In this document: positions 45,540 to 56,593 of the stretch, one piece after another
Position numbering within the stretch: position 1 is the first letter of the stretch
Layout: the number at the start of each line of letters is the position of its first letter
Translations under genes and position numbers: made by a program
The notes under the pieces: model-generated
Database searches by the model: none
Told to the model about the DNA's origin: nothing
What the model saw: only the letters and a program-made list of their open reading frames with translations
Assembly: GCF_000014345.1 (NCBI RefSeq)
Contig: NC_009879.1
Span: 449,501-513,500 of the forward strand
Source: Rickettsia canadensis str. McKiel
Lineage (GTDB): Bacteria; Pseudomonadota; Alphaproteobacteria; Rickettsiales; Rickettsiaceae
Length of the DNA: 64,000 nt
Direction: 5' to 3'

Positions 45540-46229
45540 TTATTTTTCCAGTATTTTATTATTTATTTCTTTATAATCTCCAGGTTTTAGATTACCTATT
45601 GTAAAACTACCATATTGAACCCTAATTAATTTGTTAACTTTTAGTCCAAAATACTCGAATATTCTTCTAATTTCACGATTTTTTCCTTCAAATAAAACTA
45701 TTTCAAACCAAGCGTTAGTATTATTTCCCCTTAGTAATTTTATTGAATAAGGATTATACAATATGCCGTCAATTTCTAAATTTTTATATTCACTTTTTAG
45801 TAGAATATCAGGATTTCCGTATGCCCTGACATGATATACTCGCTTTAACTTATTTGAGGGTAATTCAAACTGTCTTGCTAAATCACCGCTATTAGTTAGT
45901 AATAACAAACCTTCACTATTTAAATCTAATCTACCTATTGAAATCACACGAGGTAAACTGGTTAAGTCCTCAAACACGGTTTTACGAGATAAAGGGTCTT
46001 TATGAGTGGTAATTAAACCGACAGGCTTGTAATAGATCCAAAGCCTTGGTTTTTGCGATTGATTGATTAATATGCCTGATACTTCAATTTGATTACTAAT
46101 ATCAACATTTGTAGCCGGTGCTAAAATTGTAATGCCGTCTACTTTTACCTGCCCTTCAGCTATCAGCTTTTCAGCATCACGTCTAGAACAAACTCCTGAA
46201 TTACTAATTACTTTGGCTAACCTCTGCAT
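45540..46229 (-). CDS. rluB: Large-subunit rRNA pseudouridine synthase (RluB/RsuA type)
   Basis: The enzyme isomerises a uridine of ribosomal RNA to pseudouridine. The 229-residue protein has an N-terminal S4 domain (RLAKVISNSGVCSRRDAEKL). The catalytic block is SIGRLDLNSEGLLLLTNSGD, with the essential Asp in GRLD, and a GKNREIRRIFEYFGLKVNKL segment near the end is typical of the RsuA/RluB/E/F group. RluB is the likeliest member because of the S4 domain and the NREIRR block, but sequence alone does not separate it fully from RluE/F. Confidence 0.88.
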   Translation of the reverse strand: MQRLAKVISNSGVCSRRDAEKLIAEGQVKVDGITILAPATNVDISNQIEVSGILINQSQKPRLWIYYKPVGLITTHKDPLSRKTVFEDLTSLPRVISIGRLDLNSEGLLLLTNSGDLARQFELPSNKLKRVYHVRAYGNPDILLKSEYKNLEIDGILYNPYSIKLLRGNNTNAWFEIVLFEGKNREIRRIFEYFGLKVNKLIRVQYGSFTIGNLKPGDYKEINNKILEK

Positions 46230-46421
46230 TGTGAAATATAGTAAATTTTAATAAAAAAATATAAAAATGCCATTAAAAAGCAATATTAATTTGATATAAA
46301 TCTATTAATAATGTTAATTATACTGATCAAAACTTTTTATTCTTTAAAATTCTTATCTTTTTTAGCTGATTTTCTTTTTAGCGAAAATTAAGTCTTTTTT
46401 CTTTAATCTAAATTTCATTAA

Positions 46422-46845
46422 ATGATGCAAAAACTTATTGGTTCAAACCTGTTAATTTTAGGTACTTGTATAGGTAGCAGTATGATAGCACTGCCTATGG
46501 TATTAGCAAAATTAGGTATAGTTTATAATTTGGTTTATAATATAATTATACTTCTTGAATTAATTTAGAGCTTAACCTTCAAGCTGGTAAAGGCTTCACA
46601 CTTGGAAAATATTTTTCAGGACATACTGCTCAAATCATCGGTACGGTGCACGGTAAGCCTTAAGCTCCTTTCATATGCGTTACTTGCAGTATTTATATAC
46701 AGATGTTCTTCAATATTACAGAAGTTATTAGCTTTAAATACGAGTATAATTTATATAGGCGCATGGTATATTATTATTAGCATTCTCATTACCTCTAAAG
46801 TTAGTAGAGTATATAAATTGTGTGCTATTTATCGGATTACTTAAT
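46422..46845 (+). pseudogene. Decayed aromatic amino-acid permease (HAAAP type)
   Basis: An ATG at 46422 or 46425 starts MQKLIGSNLLILGTCIGSSM and continues ALPMVLAKLGIVYN, the first helices of a tryptophan/tyrosine permease (GTxIGSGMLALP-like). A stop follows, then shifted pieces with GKGFTLGKYF-like and KLLSYALLAVFIYRCSSILQ. The rest of the 400-residue family protein is gone. The organism may import these amino acids by other carriers. Confidence 0.7.
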
Positions 46846-46959
46846 AATTGCAATTTTATTACTGGTGTAGCTGTTATATAAAGCAAAGATAAAAAATTTT
46901 TATTATCCTAAGTTGTAAAAATATCTAATTATTATATATTTAATTGTCGGAGGATTATG

Positions 46960-47240
46960 AACTTGTTAATAGTAACTAAATTAACTATTAAATATTATGA
47001 TAGTAGAATATAATATAAAAACAATGAAACAAGTGGGAAATAATGAGCAAATATTTCTAGTAAAGAAATATGTAGGAAAACAGATAAAAATTTTAACCTT
47101 AAATGATGGTACTAGTAATAAAGCCTGGCAGATTTGTTCCTGATAATGGATATGGCTTTATAGTAAAATAATAATAAGCTACTTGATAAAGTAATAAGAT
47201 GGGTAGAAAAAATAAGAGACGCAAAAATTTTAATGAAATA
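46960..47240 (+). pseudogene. Unassigned small remnant downstream of the permease pseudogene
   Basis: A frame from the ATG at 46996 encodes MIVEYNIKTMKQVGNNEQIF followed by LVKKYVGKQIKILTLNDGTS; a shifted frame gives VIKPGRFVPDNGYGFIVK and then VIRWVEKIRDAKILMK. The pieces may be a small AbrB-like antitoxin, but I cannot show this. Confidence 0.3.
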
Positions 47241-47242
47241 AT

Positions 47243-48727
47243 TTAAACAGCATTAAAAGTCCTGTGCTCTAAATTACTAAATTTAGAATATTGACTATCA
47301 TAGTAAAGCGAAACATTTCCAATCGGTCCGTTACGATGTTTTGCAACAATTATATCAGCAATGTTATATACTTTGTTAAGCTTATTTAACCATTCGGCAT
47401 GTTTAGCATCGTCTGCTGCCGGTTCTTTTCTAGTTAGATAATATTCTTCACGGTAAATAAACATTACTATATCTGCATCCTGTTCTATAGTTCCTGATTC
47501 TCGAAGATCGGATAGCATAGGTTTTTTGTCCTCACGCAGTTCTACTGCTCTTGAAAGCTGAGATAATGCAATAACCGGAATATTTAACTCTTTTGCTATT
47601 GCTTTTAAACCTTGGGTTATTTCTGCAATTTCGCTAACTCTATTTTCAGCTTTACTGACTCCTCTAATTAATTGTAAATAATCGATAAATAATATACCGA
47701 GATTATGCTGGCGTTTCATTCTTCTAGCTCTTGTTCTTATAGTGGTAATAGATAGAGCAGGGGTATCATCGATAAAAAATTGTAATTCCGATAAAGTATT
47801 TGCTTCCTTGCGCAGACGGTTATATTTTTCTTCACCTAAAACCCCTGTACGCAAAGAAGTAGAATCAATTTCTGCACACATTGAAAGTAGACGCGTGGTT
47901 AGCTGTTCTGAGGACATTTCTAAAGAGAAAAAACCTACGGACTGAATTTCTTGATTATCACGAATATTCTTAAGACGCATATTATTACAGGCATTCAGTG
48001 CAAGATTTATAGCAAATGCTGTTTTACCCATCGATGGCCGTCCTGCAAGAATTATAAGGTCAGAATTATGAAAGCCAAATAATTTATTATCTAGATCAAT
48101 CAAACCGGTAGATATACCGATTACATGATCATTATTTTTCATAGCTCTATTGATGTTAGCTAATGACTCTGAAATAGAAATACCGATTTTGGTAAAACTC
48201 TTTTCGTTTAAGCCTTTGCTAGCTAAATTGTAAAGTTTAGCTTCGGCATATTCAATCTGTTCCTTTGCTTCAACTTCTAATGAAGAATTATAAGCATTAT
48301 TTACTACTTCTTCACCGATATTTATTAAATTACGCTTTATTGCTAAATCATATATTATTTTACCGTAATCAATCGGATTTATTACCATCATTGACATGGT
48401 TATCAATTTTGCTAAATACTCTGATCCTTCTATTTTTTGAAAGAGTTCATCTTGAGTTAACATACTACGTAAAGTAATAGGTGTAGCTATAAGCCCTTTT
48501 TCGGTAATTGCTTCAATTGCATTATAAATTTTTTGATGAATCGGTTCAAAGAAATGCTCTAAACGTAAAAATTCCGATACGTAATTTAGTAATTCGTTAT
48601 TGGTTAGAATTGCCCCAAGTAGCATTTGCTCTGCTTGAATATTTGAAGGTAATACCCTTGGTATGGGAATATCTGCTTCTTCCTTAGTATCTATATTTTT
48701 ATCGTTGTTTATTTTATTACATGCCAT
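47243..48727 (-). CDS. dnaB: Replicative DNA helicase
   Basis: DnaB is the hexameric helicase of the replication fork. The 494-residue protein has the N-terminal helical domain (PSNIQAEQMLLGAILTNNEL, about 28-47; HQKIYNAIEAI). A RecA-like domain follows with Walker A AGRPSMGKTAFAINLA (about 228-243), IDDTPALSI, FIDYLQLIRG and SQLSRAVELREDKKPMLSDL. The C-terminus has RESGTIEQDADIVMFIYREEYY and KHRNGPIG. It is intact and of normal length, without an intein. Confidence 0.97.
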   Translation of the reverse strand: MACNKINNDKNIDTKEEADIPIPRVLPSNIQAEQMLLGAILTNNELLNYVSEFLRLEHFFEPIHQKIYNAIEAITEKGLIATPITLRSMLTQDELFQKIEGSEYLAKLITMSMMVINPIDYGKIIYDLAIKRNLINIGEEVVNNAYNSSLEVEAKEQIEYAEAKLYNLASKGLNEKSFTKIGISISESLANINRAMKNNDHVIGISTGLIDLDNKLFGFHNSDLIILAGRPSMGKTAFAINLALNACNNMRLKNIRDNQEIQSVGFFSLEMSSEQLTTRLLSMCAEIDSTSLRTGVLGEEKYNRLRKEANTLSELQFFIDDTPALSITTIRTRARRMKRQHNLGILFIDYLQLIRGVSKAENRVSEIAEITQGLKAIAKELNIPVIALSQLSRAVELREDKKPMLSDLRESGTIEQDADIVMFIYREEYYLTRKEPAADDAKHAEWLNKLNKVYNIADIIVAKHRNGPIGNVSLYYDSQYSKFSNLEHRTFNAV

Positions 48728-48779
48728 TTTGGTTGATTTATATAATTAACAAATAAGTATAATTTTACAATTTTATTGT

Positions 48780-49125
48780 ACATTAGTTCAAGCTTTATCT
48801 GCAGTATATATAGGATAGCCTGTAGTTAAACCAAGCTTAATACAAGTTCAATCTTCAAGTGATCAACCTAAGTGGTTGGTTTGCTTTTTAATATCAACAG
48901 TAAGAAAAGCGTGTTCTTGATTGAAGTGAATAAAGGAATTAATCAACAGTTCTATAGCACCTTTACATTCGTAAAGTTCATTTCAGATTTTAGCAAAATT
49001 CCTGCTACTTCAGACACATTAATATATACATTTCCTAAGCATTTTTATTCTATATTAACATTTTCATTTTAATTACCGCCAAGAGAGAAGAAGCATCAAA
49101 TATTACCTTATAACCTTCTTTTAAA
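48780..49125 (-). pseudogene. Decayed second VapC-like PIN-domain toxin
   Basis: Joining minus-strand frames from 49125 gives VIFDASSLLAVIK (PIN start with the first catalytic Asp), VSEVAGILLKSEMNFTNVK, AIELLINSFIHFNQEHAFLT then VDIKKQTNHLG, and SLEDCTCIKLGLTTGYPIYT followed by ADKA and a stop in place of Trp. This order matches VapC toxins with the SLGDRxCLxLG and YTADKAW blocks. At least three stops or frameshifts inactivate it. No antitoxin is visible nearby. Confidence 0.75.
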
Positions 49126-49214
49126 TGTAATTATTTTTGATATGAAGCCGGAAGAGACATTTTACTTCCTTATCATAATAATAGTACCGTTGTCATTTTA
49201 GTAACTAATTTTTA

Positions 49215-49784
49215 TTAAACACTACCCCAGCGTTTAATTAAATTAGTTTCAATATCAAAACAATCTAAAATTCTAGTAACGGAATGATTTACTATATCAT
49301 CTATACTTGCAGGGTTATTATAAAAAGCTGGCACGGGCGGTGCTATAATGCCACCGTAACTCGCTACTTTTAGCATATTTTCTAAATGTCCGATATGGAG
49401 AGGAGTTTCACGAGTCATTAAAATAAGTTTTCTTCTGTCTTTAAGTACAACACCTGCTGCTCTACTAATTAAAGTATCCTCAATTGAGTGAGCAATACTT
49501 GCTAAGGTCTTCATACTACAAGGGGCTATTATAATGCCTGAAGTTTTAAAAGAGCCGCTAGAGATAGTAGCTCCTAAATCTTTATCGTCATAATAATAAT
49601 TTGCTAAATTTTTTATTGCTTCTATAGAATATGTAGTTTCAGCTTTTATAGTAAGAGCCGCTCCATCTGAAATAACTAAATGAGTTTCGATATTTTGCTG
49701 CTTTAGTATTTCAAGTAAACGAATACCGTATATTGCTCCTGAAGCTCCGGAAATTGCTATAATAATCTTTTTTTCTTTATTCAT
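49215..49784 (-). CDS. ubiX: Flavin prenyltransferase UbiX
   Basis: UbiX makes prenylated FMN, the cofactor of the UbiD decarboxylase in ubiquinone synthesis. From the ATG at 49784 the protein has 189 residues, starting [20 protein letters not shown] (Rossmann-like GASGA). The family block [20 protein letters not shown] is at about 84-103 and [20 protein letters not shown] follows. The frame is open back to 49850, but this would overlap the start of divergent priA, so the inner start is preferred. Together with the ubiH-like gene at 19.4 kb this supports ubiquinone synthesis. Confidence 0.93.
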   Translation of the reverse strand: MNKEKKIIIAISGASGAIYGIRLLEILKQQNIETHLVISDGAALTIKAETTYSIEAIKNLANYYYDDKDLGATISSGSFKTSGIIIAPCSMKTLASIAHSIEDTLISRAAGVVLKDRRKLILMTRETPLHIGHLENMLKVASYGGIIAPPVPAFYNNPASIDDIVNHSVTRILDCFDIETNLIKRWGSV

Positions 49785-49844
49785 CTCGGTTCTATAATTT
49801 ATAAGTTTAGTATATAATAAAAAAAATTTATAAAATACATTTAT

Positions 49845-51791
49845 ATGCAAATAGCAAAAATATTATTACCGGTAGCAAAATTATTTCCGCTAGATTATTT
49901 AATTCCTAAAGATTTATCTGTAAATATAGGTGATCTTGTCATAGTGTCTTTTAGAAATAAGGAATTAACCGGTATAGTATGGGAGCTTGTATCAGATTCT
50001 GAAATACAAAAATTAAAAACTATTCATAGGAAAGTATCGCTAAACTTAAATATTACTCCAGAAGTTTTAGAATTAATTAAATGGATGAGTGTTTACTATA
50101 TGTCAGAGCTTGGTAGTATAGCCAAGTTAGTATTACCTATAGATATTGCTGCAAAACCTATAAAAATTAAAGAACAAAAAGTAAATAACGATTTTATATT
50201 ACCTGATCTATCAGAAGAACAAAAACAAGCAGTAACAGTCTTAAATGAAAGTAATAAGCCGGTAATTATAAAAGGTGTTACTGGTTCTGGTAAAACAGAA
50301 ATATATTTTCATTTAATAGCAGATTACTTAGTAAAAGGTAAACAAGTGCTTATTATGCTTCCTGAAATTGCACTTAGTACACAAATTATTAATCGTTTTA
50401 TAGAGCGTTTTGGGTTTGAGCCTATAATATGGAATTCTAGTGTTACGAAAGCTCAAAAGCAAATGATTTTAAGAGGCATATTAATTGATAAAGTTAAAGT
50501 AGTAATTGGGGCTAGAAGTAGTTTATTTCTGCCTTTTAAAAATTTAGGTCTAATAGTGATTGATGAAGAGCATGATGAATCTTATAAACAAGATGATGGG
50601 ATATTATATAATGCTAGGGATACAGCTATCGTCAGAGGTACATTTGATAAAGCACAAATTGTTTTGTGTTCGGCAACACCATCTATTGAAACAATGTATA
50701 ATGTAGATTTAGGGAAATATCGTTTAATTAATTTAATTAATAGATATAAAAATGCTCATTTGCCGAATATAGAAGTGATTGACATGACTAAAGAGAAGTT
50801 ACCTAAGAATTCCTATTTATCTAAGATTCTTATAGAAGCTATAAAAGCTAATTTAGCTAATAAAAAGCAAACATTATTATTTCTTAATAGGAGAGGTTAT
50901 GCTCCACTAATGCTCTGCAAAGCTTGCGGTTACAGATTGACCTGCAAATATTGTTCTAGCTGGATGGTAGTACATAAAGCGAATAAAAAACTTGAATGTC
51001 ACCATTGTGGTTATCAAAGTAAAATTTTTAGTGTTTGTCCTGAATGTCTAGAAGATGCAACATTAACTATTTGCGGTCCAGGTATAGAGAGAATAGAAGA
51101 GGAAGCAAAAGCGCTCTTTCCTGAGAGGAAAATTGCAGTTATAAGCAAAGATCATGCTAAAAATACTGAAAAAATAGCACAGATTTTGCATCAAATAGAA
51201 AATTTAGAAATTGATATATTAATAGGGACACAAATGATTACTAAAGGTTATCACTTTCCAAATCTTACTTTAGTGGGAGTAATAGATGCCGACCTTGGAA
51301 GTAATAATGCCGATCTTAGAGCATCTGAGCGAACTTTCCAGCTACTACATCAAGTAGGTGGTAGAGCGGGGAGGGGTGATAGTAAAGGTTTGGTATATTT
51401 ACAAAGCTATTGTCCTAATAATATAATTTTTAGTTATGTTAAAGTCAGTTATGAAGATAGTTTTTTTGCACATGAACTTGAAATAAGAAAGTCAGCATAT
51501 ATGCCACCGTTTTCCAAAATGGCATCGGTAATTTTATCAGGTGCTAGTGAACATAAAATTCTAGCAATTGCTAAGAATATGGTCAGAATTGCACCAAAAG
51601 CAAACGTGAAAATTTTAGGACCGGCAAGCTCATTAATGTCAAAGCTTGCCGGTAAATATCGCTACCGAATACTTATTATAGCCGATAAGAAATTTAATTT
51701 ACAGAAATATTTAAAATTTTGGCTCAGCCTTATAAAAATTCCTTCTTTTTGTCAGATAAAAATAGATATTGATCCTAAGAGTTTTTATTAA
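49845..51791 (+). CDS. priA: Primosomal helicase PriA
   Basis: PriA recognises stalled forks and reloads DnaB. The 648-residue protein has the N-terminal DNA-binding domain ([16 protein letters not shown]), then Walker [15 protein letters not shown] (about 145-158) and DEEH in [12 protein letters not shown] (about 240). The zinc-binding cysteines are in [20 protein letters not shown] and CPEC. The C-terminus has [20 protein letters not shown] and [13 protein letters not shown]. All are intact. It is divergent from ubiX with only about 60 bases between the preferred starts, which must hold both promoters. Confidence 0.96.
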   Translation: MQIAKILLPVAKLFPLDYLIPKDLSVNIGDLVIVSFRNKELTGIVWELVSDSEIQKLKTIHRKVSLNLNITPEVLELIKWMSVYYMSELGSIAKLVLPIDIAAKPIKIKEQKVNNDFILPDLSEEQKQAVTVLNESNKPVIIKGVTGSGKTEIYFHLIADYLVKGKQVLIMLPEIALSTQIINRFIERFGFEPIIWNSSVTKAQKQMILRGILIDKVKVVIGARSSLFLPFKNLGLIVIDEEHDESYKQDDGILYNARDTAIVRGTFDKAQIVLCSATPSIETMYNVDLGKYRLINLINRYKNAHLPNIEVIDMTKEKLPKNSYLSKILIEAIKANLANKKQTLLFLNRRGYAPLMLCKACGYRLTCKYCSSWMVVHKANKKLECHHCGYQSKIFSVCPECLEDATLTICGPGIERIEEEAKALFPERKIAVISKDHAKNTEKIAQILHQIENLEIDILIGTQMITKGYHFPNLTLVGVIDADLGSNNADLRASERTFQLLHQVGGRAGRGDSKGLVYLQSYCPNNIIFSYVKVSYEDSFFAHELEIRKSAYMPPFSKMASVILSGASEHKILAIAKNMVRIAPKANVKILGPASSLMSKLAGKYRYRILIIADKKFNLQKYLKFWLSLIKIPSFCQIKIDIDPKSFY

Positions 51792-51899
51792 ATTTTGTGC
51801 ACAGAATCTAGCTTCTATATTTTTCGCCTTTATGCTTATTCGACGGTGGAACATTAGATGAATGAGCAGAAGGATTAGTAAGAGATTTTTGTATTTTTG

Positions 51900-52403
51900 C
51901 TATAGCTTGTTTAATATTTTGAGTAGAATTTTTATAGCATCTTTATAAAAAGCATCTTTCACTTTATAAAAGAATTTTTGATAAAATAACCTCTTTTTGA
52001 GGTAATCCTGACTTGTTTTATTAGTCGTCCTAATGATTTTTAACAGTAACGTCAAGACACTTTCCCTGCAATAGAACCGCTTAATTCTATATAGTGGCTC
52101 AATTCCGGAATACAATAATCTTTGATATCAATATGATTGATTTTTTAAAAAATTCTCTATTTTTTTCTTCGGTTAAATTAGAGTGTTTGTTTGTTATGTG
52201 TTTCTTCTGGTATCTTTGTTTAGTCCAGAGCCGGTTTTGAAAGAATAATAGGCTTTAATTTGCAGAGAAGGGGTATCGAAACTATATTAAATACCTTGGG
52301 CTGCAGTTAAATCAGTATGTTTTTTATATGCCTCGTCCCATGCCTTGATTTGCTCAGAAGTAGGTTTTGTAGGAACAACTGGTTTTATATTTTCTTGTGC
52401 CAT
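51900..52403 (-). pseudogene. Decayed hypothetical gene with strong ribosome site
   Basis: An AGGAG site precedes an ATG at 52403. The frame (MAQENIKPVVPTKPTSEQIK, then AWDEAYKKHTDLTAAQGI) stops after 38 codons. Downstream pieces in other frames include a 71-codon stretch ending at 51900 (YRIKRFYCRESVLTLLLKII, DYLKKRLFYQKFFYKVKDAF). I do not recognise the family. The 38-residue product may still be made. Confidence 0.45.
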
Positions 52404-52551
52404 ATTAAACTCCTATTATTTATTTACATAATTAAACCATATTTTTATTTTCGTTATAAATTTGCTTAAATTTTTATAGATTGTAAGCAAAATTTCTTTT
52501 TGTATTGCAATATTTTTACTATAAGATAAGGCTTATTAATTAAAATGAGAT

Positions 52552-53553
52552 ATGAATTTTATGTATCCTCTTGTTAGACTTAGAAGAAATAGAAAAGCAT
52601 TTTGGCTTAGAGAGTTAATAGCTGAAAGTAATTTATCGATCAATGATTTAGTGCTACCTTTATTTGTTGTTGATGGGCATAATGAAAGACAAGAAATTAA
52701 GACTATGCCTGGTATATATCGTTTACCGATCAATCAAATAGTAGAGACCGCTAAAAGAGCAGCAGAGCTTGGTATTAATGCTATTGCATTATTTCCTAGT
52801 ATTGATCAAAGTCTAAAAAGTAAAAATGCCAACGAGGCTTATAATTTAGATAATTTGATATGTAGAACTATTAGAAGCATCAAAAACGCTAATGTTGATA
52901 TTGGTATAATATGCGATGTAGCACTAGATCCTTATACCACACATGGTCATGACGGTATTGTGTATCACGGGGAAGTTGATAATGATAAATCAGTAAGAGC
53001 CTTAAGTAATCAAGCACTAGTGCTTGCAAAAGCAGGGGTAGATATTGTTGCACCTTCCGATATGATGGATGGCAGAATCGGAGCTATAAGGAAATACCTT
53101 GACAAAGAGGGGTTTATAAATGTCGGAATTCTTGCTTATGCAGCTAAATATGCTTCAAGTTTTTACGGTCCGTTTCGCGATGCAATTAGGAGTAACAAAA
53201 GGAATTATTTAGATAAATCAAGCTATCAAATGGATGTACGTAATATTAAGGAAGCAATGCTTGAAATTGAACACGATATATCTGAAGGAGCTGATATGGT
53301 AATGGTTAAACCAGGTATGCCGTTTTTAGATGTTATTCGTGAAGCAGCAAATAATTTTAATGCTAAAATTTTTGCATATCAGGTTAGCGGAGAATATGCA
53401 ATGTTAAAATTTGCAGCTGAAGCAGGGGCAATTGACTGGGAGAGTACCATAATTGAATCATTAACTAGTTTTAAACGTGCAGGAGCAACTGCGATATTGA
53501 CCTACGCAGCTCTTGAAGTAGCTGAAATATTAAAGAACAATAAAATTAAGTAG
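52552..53553 (+). CDS. hemB: Delta-aminolevulinic acid dehydratase (porphobilinogen synthase)
   Basis: HemB condenses two 5-aminolevulinate molecules to porphobilinogen, the second step of haem synthesis. The 333-residue protein starts MNFMYPLVRLRRNRKAFWLR (the inner ATG at 52561 is an alternative). It contains CDVALDPYTTHGHDGIV, where the zinc-site cysteines of other enzymes are replaced by A, D and T, so it should be the magnesium type. The Schiff-base lysine region MVMVKPGMPFLD and APSDMMDGRIGAIR are intact. Rickettsia is known to keep a full haem pathway from this point. Confidence 0.96.
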   Translation: MNFMYPLVRLRRNRKAFWLRELIAESNLSINDLVLPLFVVDGHNERQEIKTMPGIYRLPINQIVETAKRAAELGINAIALFPSIDQSLKSKNANEAYNLDNLICRTIRSIKNANVDIGIICDVALDPYTTHGHDGIVYHGEVDNDKSVRALSNQALVLAKAGVDIVAPSDMMDGRIGAIRKYLDKEGFINVGILAYAAKYASSFYGPFRDAIRSNKRNYLDKSSYQMDVRNIKEAMLEIEHDISEGADMVMVKPGMPFLDVIREAANNFNAKIFAYQVSGEYAMLKFAAEAGAIDWESTIIESLTSFKRAGATAILTYAALEVAEILKNNKIK

Positions 53554-53559
53554 CAAAAC

Positions 53560-53595
53560 GGCTTCTGCCCTGGCTTATGCCCTCGCTTCTGCCCT
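53560..53595. repeat. Three tandem 12-bp repeats after hemB
   Basis: GGCTTCTGCCCT, GGCTTATGCCCT and CGCTTCTGCCCT follow each other without gaps. They are GC-rich for this genome and lie in the hemB-kinase spacer, so the copy number could vary between strains. Confidence 0.85.
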
Positions 53596-53667
53596 TGATA
53601 TAAAATAAATAATATGTATTTATATCAAAATTATCAATTTTATATAAATCATTATAAAGAGGCGAGG

Positions 53668-55233
53668 ATGAGGCAAAATAAGAAATCAGTATTTAAAGGT
53701 TGGAATTTTTTAAGGCCTAAAGTAGGTGGAGCTAATGATGTAGGAGAGCATGGTGGAGTATATCAAAGCTCAGACGGTAAAATTACGGCGATGATAAAAA
53801 AAGAGACTTCAATCTCAAAAAATATAGCCGAGTTTTTAGGATCTCAAATTTTTGAAACTATAAGTCCTGGAAATGGAGCAAAGGTTAATTTAATTAGTCC
53901 TGATCATTTTAATAAATCTAAAGTCTTTGATTCGCAAATATATGTCAAATCTGAGTTTTTTGAGAATTATATTAGCGATATGTATGTGGACATGGATAAA
54001 CATATGTCTGCTACAACTAAACCAAGTTCTTGGTTTAGAAAAGACGGTGGTAGACCGCTTTTTATGGGGACTCGAAATAAATTATTTAGAACCTTAGAAA
54101 ATGCTTTTAAGGAAATTAAGTATCAGAACTTTGAAAATATTATGCCGGCAAGTTTATTGATCGGCGATTTTGATATACATGTTGGAAATATAGGAGTTAT
54201 CAGAGACCAAAAAAATCCAAAAACTTTACCTAAATTAGTAAGAATTGATTTTGCCGGTAGTTTTAATAATTTAACAAATAATATCTACCCTAATTCAAGA
54301 GCTAAACATTTGCCGTGGTTTGGGCCTACTAATCATTTTAGAGAATTTCCTTCTAGTTTTAGAAAAAAAAATCCTAAATTTGCCGATAGCTTACTTGCAG
54401 TTTCTAAAATTGATTTAAGTAAAACTATTGATAAAAGTTTTGATGAATTAACTAAATATTATAGTAATGAAGCAATTGCAGAATTTGCAAAACAAGCGAT
54501 ACCAAAGAAATTTAATAATACAAAATCTAAAGAAATAACGCCTGAAGAAATTAAGACTAGTTTAATAGATGTAATGCAAAAAAGGCAAGAATCCTTAAAG
54601 GAATACGGCTTAGAAATTAAAATAAATAGTTTAATCTCTAAAAAATATAGTTTTCCTTATTATGAAGTGAAAGAGCAAGAATTAAAAACATTAATGAGAG
54701 AATATCCTGATTATTTTGAGAAAATTCTTAATTATAAAGCAAGTAAAAAAGGAGGACAAAAAATTAAATTAAGAAATAAAGTTACTACTAATGTTACAAG
54801 AATTTTAGAAATACTCGGTGTTAGGGATAGTGCAAAAAAACATTTAATAAAGACAATAAAACGTTTAAATGAAGATATTAAATATGAAAGAAATTTAACT
54901 GATTCTTCTGATAAAGTAAAAATAAAAAAAGAACCAGAACAAAAATTGGTAAAGACAAATGTAGATGCAAATAGAGAATATGTAGATGCTCTAGAAAAAT
55001 TCAAGAAAGAAGTTGAAACGGATTATATTGTTAGTGTTACTCCAAGTCAATTAGGTCTAACTAAAAAAGCTAAAACGAAAGACCAAGATTTATTAAAATT
55101 AGATGAAGAAGATCTAAAACATATAAAGAATCTAAAAGAAAAGATTATGAAACCGACAAAAACTACTTTAGTTGATGTTGATAACAAAAAACCTTTTAAA
55201 TCTAAAGCAAGCAAAGCTGAAATTAGAAAATAA
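53668..55233 (+). CDS. Putative phosphoinositide-kinase-like effector
   Basis: A 521-residue protein from the ATG at 53668 (GAGG ribosome site 5 bases upstream; the in-frame ATG at 53614 would add 18 residues). It has no signal peptide. A nucleotide-loop-like segment [18 protein letters not shown] is at 29-46 (candidate Lys44/45). A catalytic-loop-like motif [12 protein letters not shown] holds D169-x-H171-x-x-N174, followed by VRIDFAGSF with D194. The pattern DxHxxN plus IDF matches the catalytic and metal loops of PI3/PI4-kinases (DRHxxN, IDFG) and of PI-kinase effectors of intracellular bacteria. The C-terminal 250 residues are lysine-rich and helical. It may correspond to the Rickettsia effector Risk1, but I cannot confirm this. 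Activity is inferred, not shown. Confidence 0.6.
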   Translation: MRQNKKSVFKGWNFLRPKVGGANDVGEHGGVYQSSDGKITAMIKKETSISKNIAEFLGSQIFETISPGNGAKVNLISPDHFNKSKVFDSQIYVKSEFFENYISDMYVDMDKHMSATTKPSSWFRKDGGRPLFMGTRNKLFRTLENAFKEIKYQNFENIMPASLLIGDFDIHVGNIGVIRDQKNPKTLPKLVRIDFAGSFNNLTNNIYPNSRAKHLPWFGPTNHFREFPSSFRKKNPKFADSLLAVSKIDLSKTIDKSFDELTKYYSNEAIAEFAKQAIPKKFNNTKSKEITPEEIKTSLIDVMQKRQESLKEYGLEIKINSLISKKYSFPYYEVKEQELKTLMREYPDYFEKILNYKASKKGGQKIKLRNKVTTNVTRILEILGVRDSAKKHLIKTIKRLNEDIKYERNLTDSSDKVKIKKEPEQKLVKTNVDANREYVDALEKFKKEVETDYIVSVTPSQLGLTKKAKTKDQDLLKLDEEDLKHIKNLKEKIMKPTKTTLVDVDNKKPFKSKASKAEIRK

Positions 55234-56593
55234 ATGAACCAAGCAATAAGAAGCCTACAACTAAGTAATTAATCAGTAAAAGCCCATATTGAATCGGCAG
55301 GTTCATTAGCTCAATCTTTTTAGAAAAATACATGGCTTTTACTACTTTAAGATAATAAAAAGCAGCAACTATACTAGTAAAAATACCACAATAAGCTAGT
55401 GCAAATTCTCCTTGATTAATTGCTTGGTAAAAAAGGTAATATTTACCGAAAAATCCTGTAAGAGGAGGGATGCCAATCATTGAAAACATAACTATGCTAA
55501 TTACAGCCGCTATAGTTTTATGGTTCTCTGCAATTCCTTGTATAGTTTTAAAACTAGCTTTATCGGCGTCTTTACCAAGTAACATAATTAAGCAAGTAAA
55601 AAATCCTATACTCCCTACCGCATATATTAGAATATATAGTAGAGCTGTTTTATATCCGTCTTGATTATGTAGAAGCACGCCTATTAATACATAACCGATA
55701 TTTAAAATAGTGCTATATGCCATTAATCTTTTTAGAGAAGTTTGACGAATAGCTCCAAAAGATCCAAATAGCATAGATAATATAGCAATGATCTTTATTA
55801 AATTATAATTAATAGGATGATAATCACCTATAATAAATTTGCTGATATTTAATAAAACGGCAACCATACCGATTTTAGAAGCAGCAGTAAAATAAGTAAC
55901 TGACGCTATCGGGGATCCTTCATATACGTCAGGTGCCCAAAAATGAAGTGGAACGCTTGAGAGTTTAAAGAAAATACTGCTTAAAAATAATACAATACCG
56001 ATTATTAAACCAATGTTTGTTGAAGAAGAATTATTGAGCTTATATAAAATGTCTTCAAATTGTACGCTTCCCCCAAATCCATATATAAACGAAATCCCGA
56101 ATAATGATAAACAACTTACTAAACTACCCAAGATAAAATATTTTAAAGCACCTTCCGATGATTTAATATCATTTAATTTGAATCCTGCAAGTGTATATGA
56201 AGTTAAAGCAGTAAGCTCCATACCGCAGAATAATAATAGAAAATTCTGTGATGAAATGGCAACAAAAATACCTACAGTCGATAATAACATTAAAGTAATA
56301 AATTCACACTTTAATTTCTCGTTGGCAAGAATAGAGTAACCACGGTATATAATAATGGATATAATAGTGAATAGTAAGACTATGCTTTGACTAATACCAA
56401 TATTTATTCCGGTAGCAAATGAGTGCCATACTCCTTCATAGCTTGAATAATGAAAGGTAAGAAAAATTGATAATATGCATAATAAAATAATTATATTAGA
56501 AATAATTCTATTTTTATTTGGTATCATTACAGCAAAAAACTGCCCTAAAAGGGCTATTATAATTAAAGTTATTTCAGGAAGTAGCAGTAGCAT
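55223..56593 (-). CDS. nuoN: NADH-quinone oxidoreductase subunit N
   Basis: NuoN is one of the three antiporter-like membrane subunits of respiratory complex I and helps pump protons. The 456-residue protein has about 14 membrane helices. The proton-pathway block [19 protein letters not shown] and the lysine-containing [16 protein letters not shown] and [16 protein letters not shown] segments are typical. Other nuo genes are not adjacent, so the subunit is detached from the main nuo cluster here. Its 3' end overlaps the convergent kinase-like gene by 11 bases. Confidence 0.95.
   Translation of the reverse strand: MLLLLPEITLIIIALLGQFFAVMIPNKNRIISNIIILLCILSIFLTFHYSSYEGVWHSFATGINIGISQSIVLLFTIISIIIYRGYSILANEKLKCEFITLMLLSTVGIFVAISSQNFLLLFCGMELTALTSYTLAGFKLNDIKSSEGALKYFILGSLVSCLSLFGISFIYGFGGSVQFEDILYKLNNSSSTNIGLIIGIVLFLSSIFFKLSSVPLHFWAPDVYEGSPIASVTYFTAASKIGMVAVLLNISKFIIGDYHPINYNLIKIIAILSMLFGSFGAIRQTSLKRLMAYSTILNIGYVLIGVLLHNQDGYKTALLYILIYAVGSIGFFTCLIMLLGKDADKASFKTIQGIAENHKTIAAVISIVMFSMIGIPPLTGFFGKYYLFYQAINQGEFALAYCGIFTSIVAAFYYLKVVKAMYFSKKIELMNLPIQYGLLLINYLVVGFLLLGSFIF

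Noticed and set aside
48872..49072. 66-codon plus-strand frame
   Set aside because: It overlaps the VapC remnant, which reads clearly on the minus strand.
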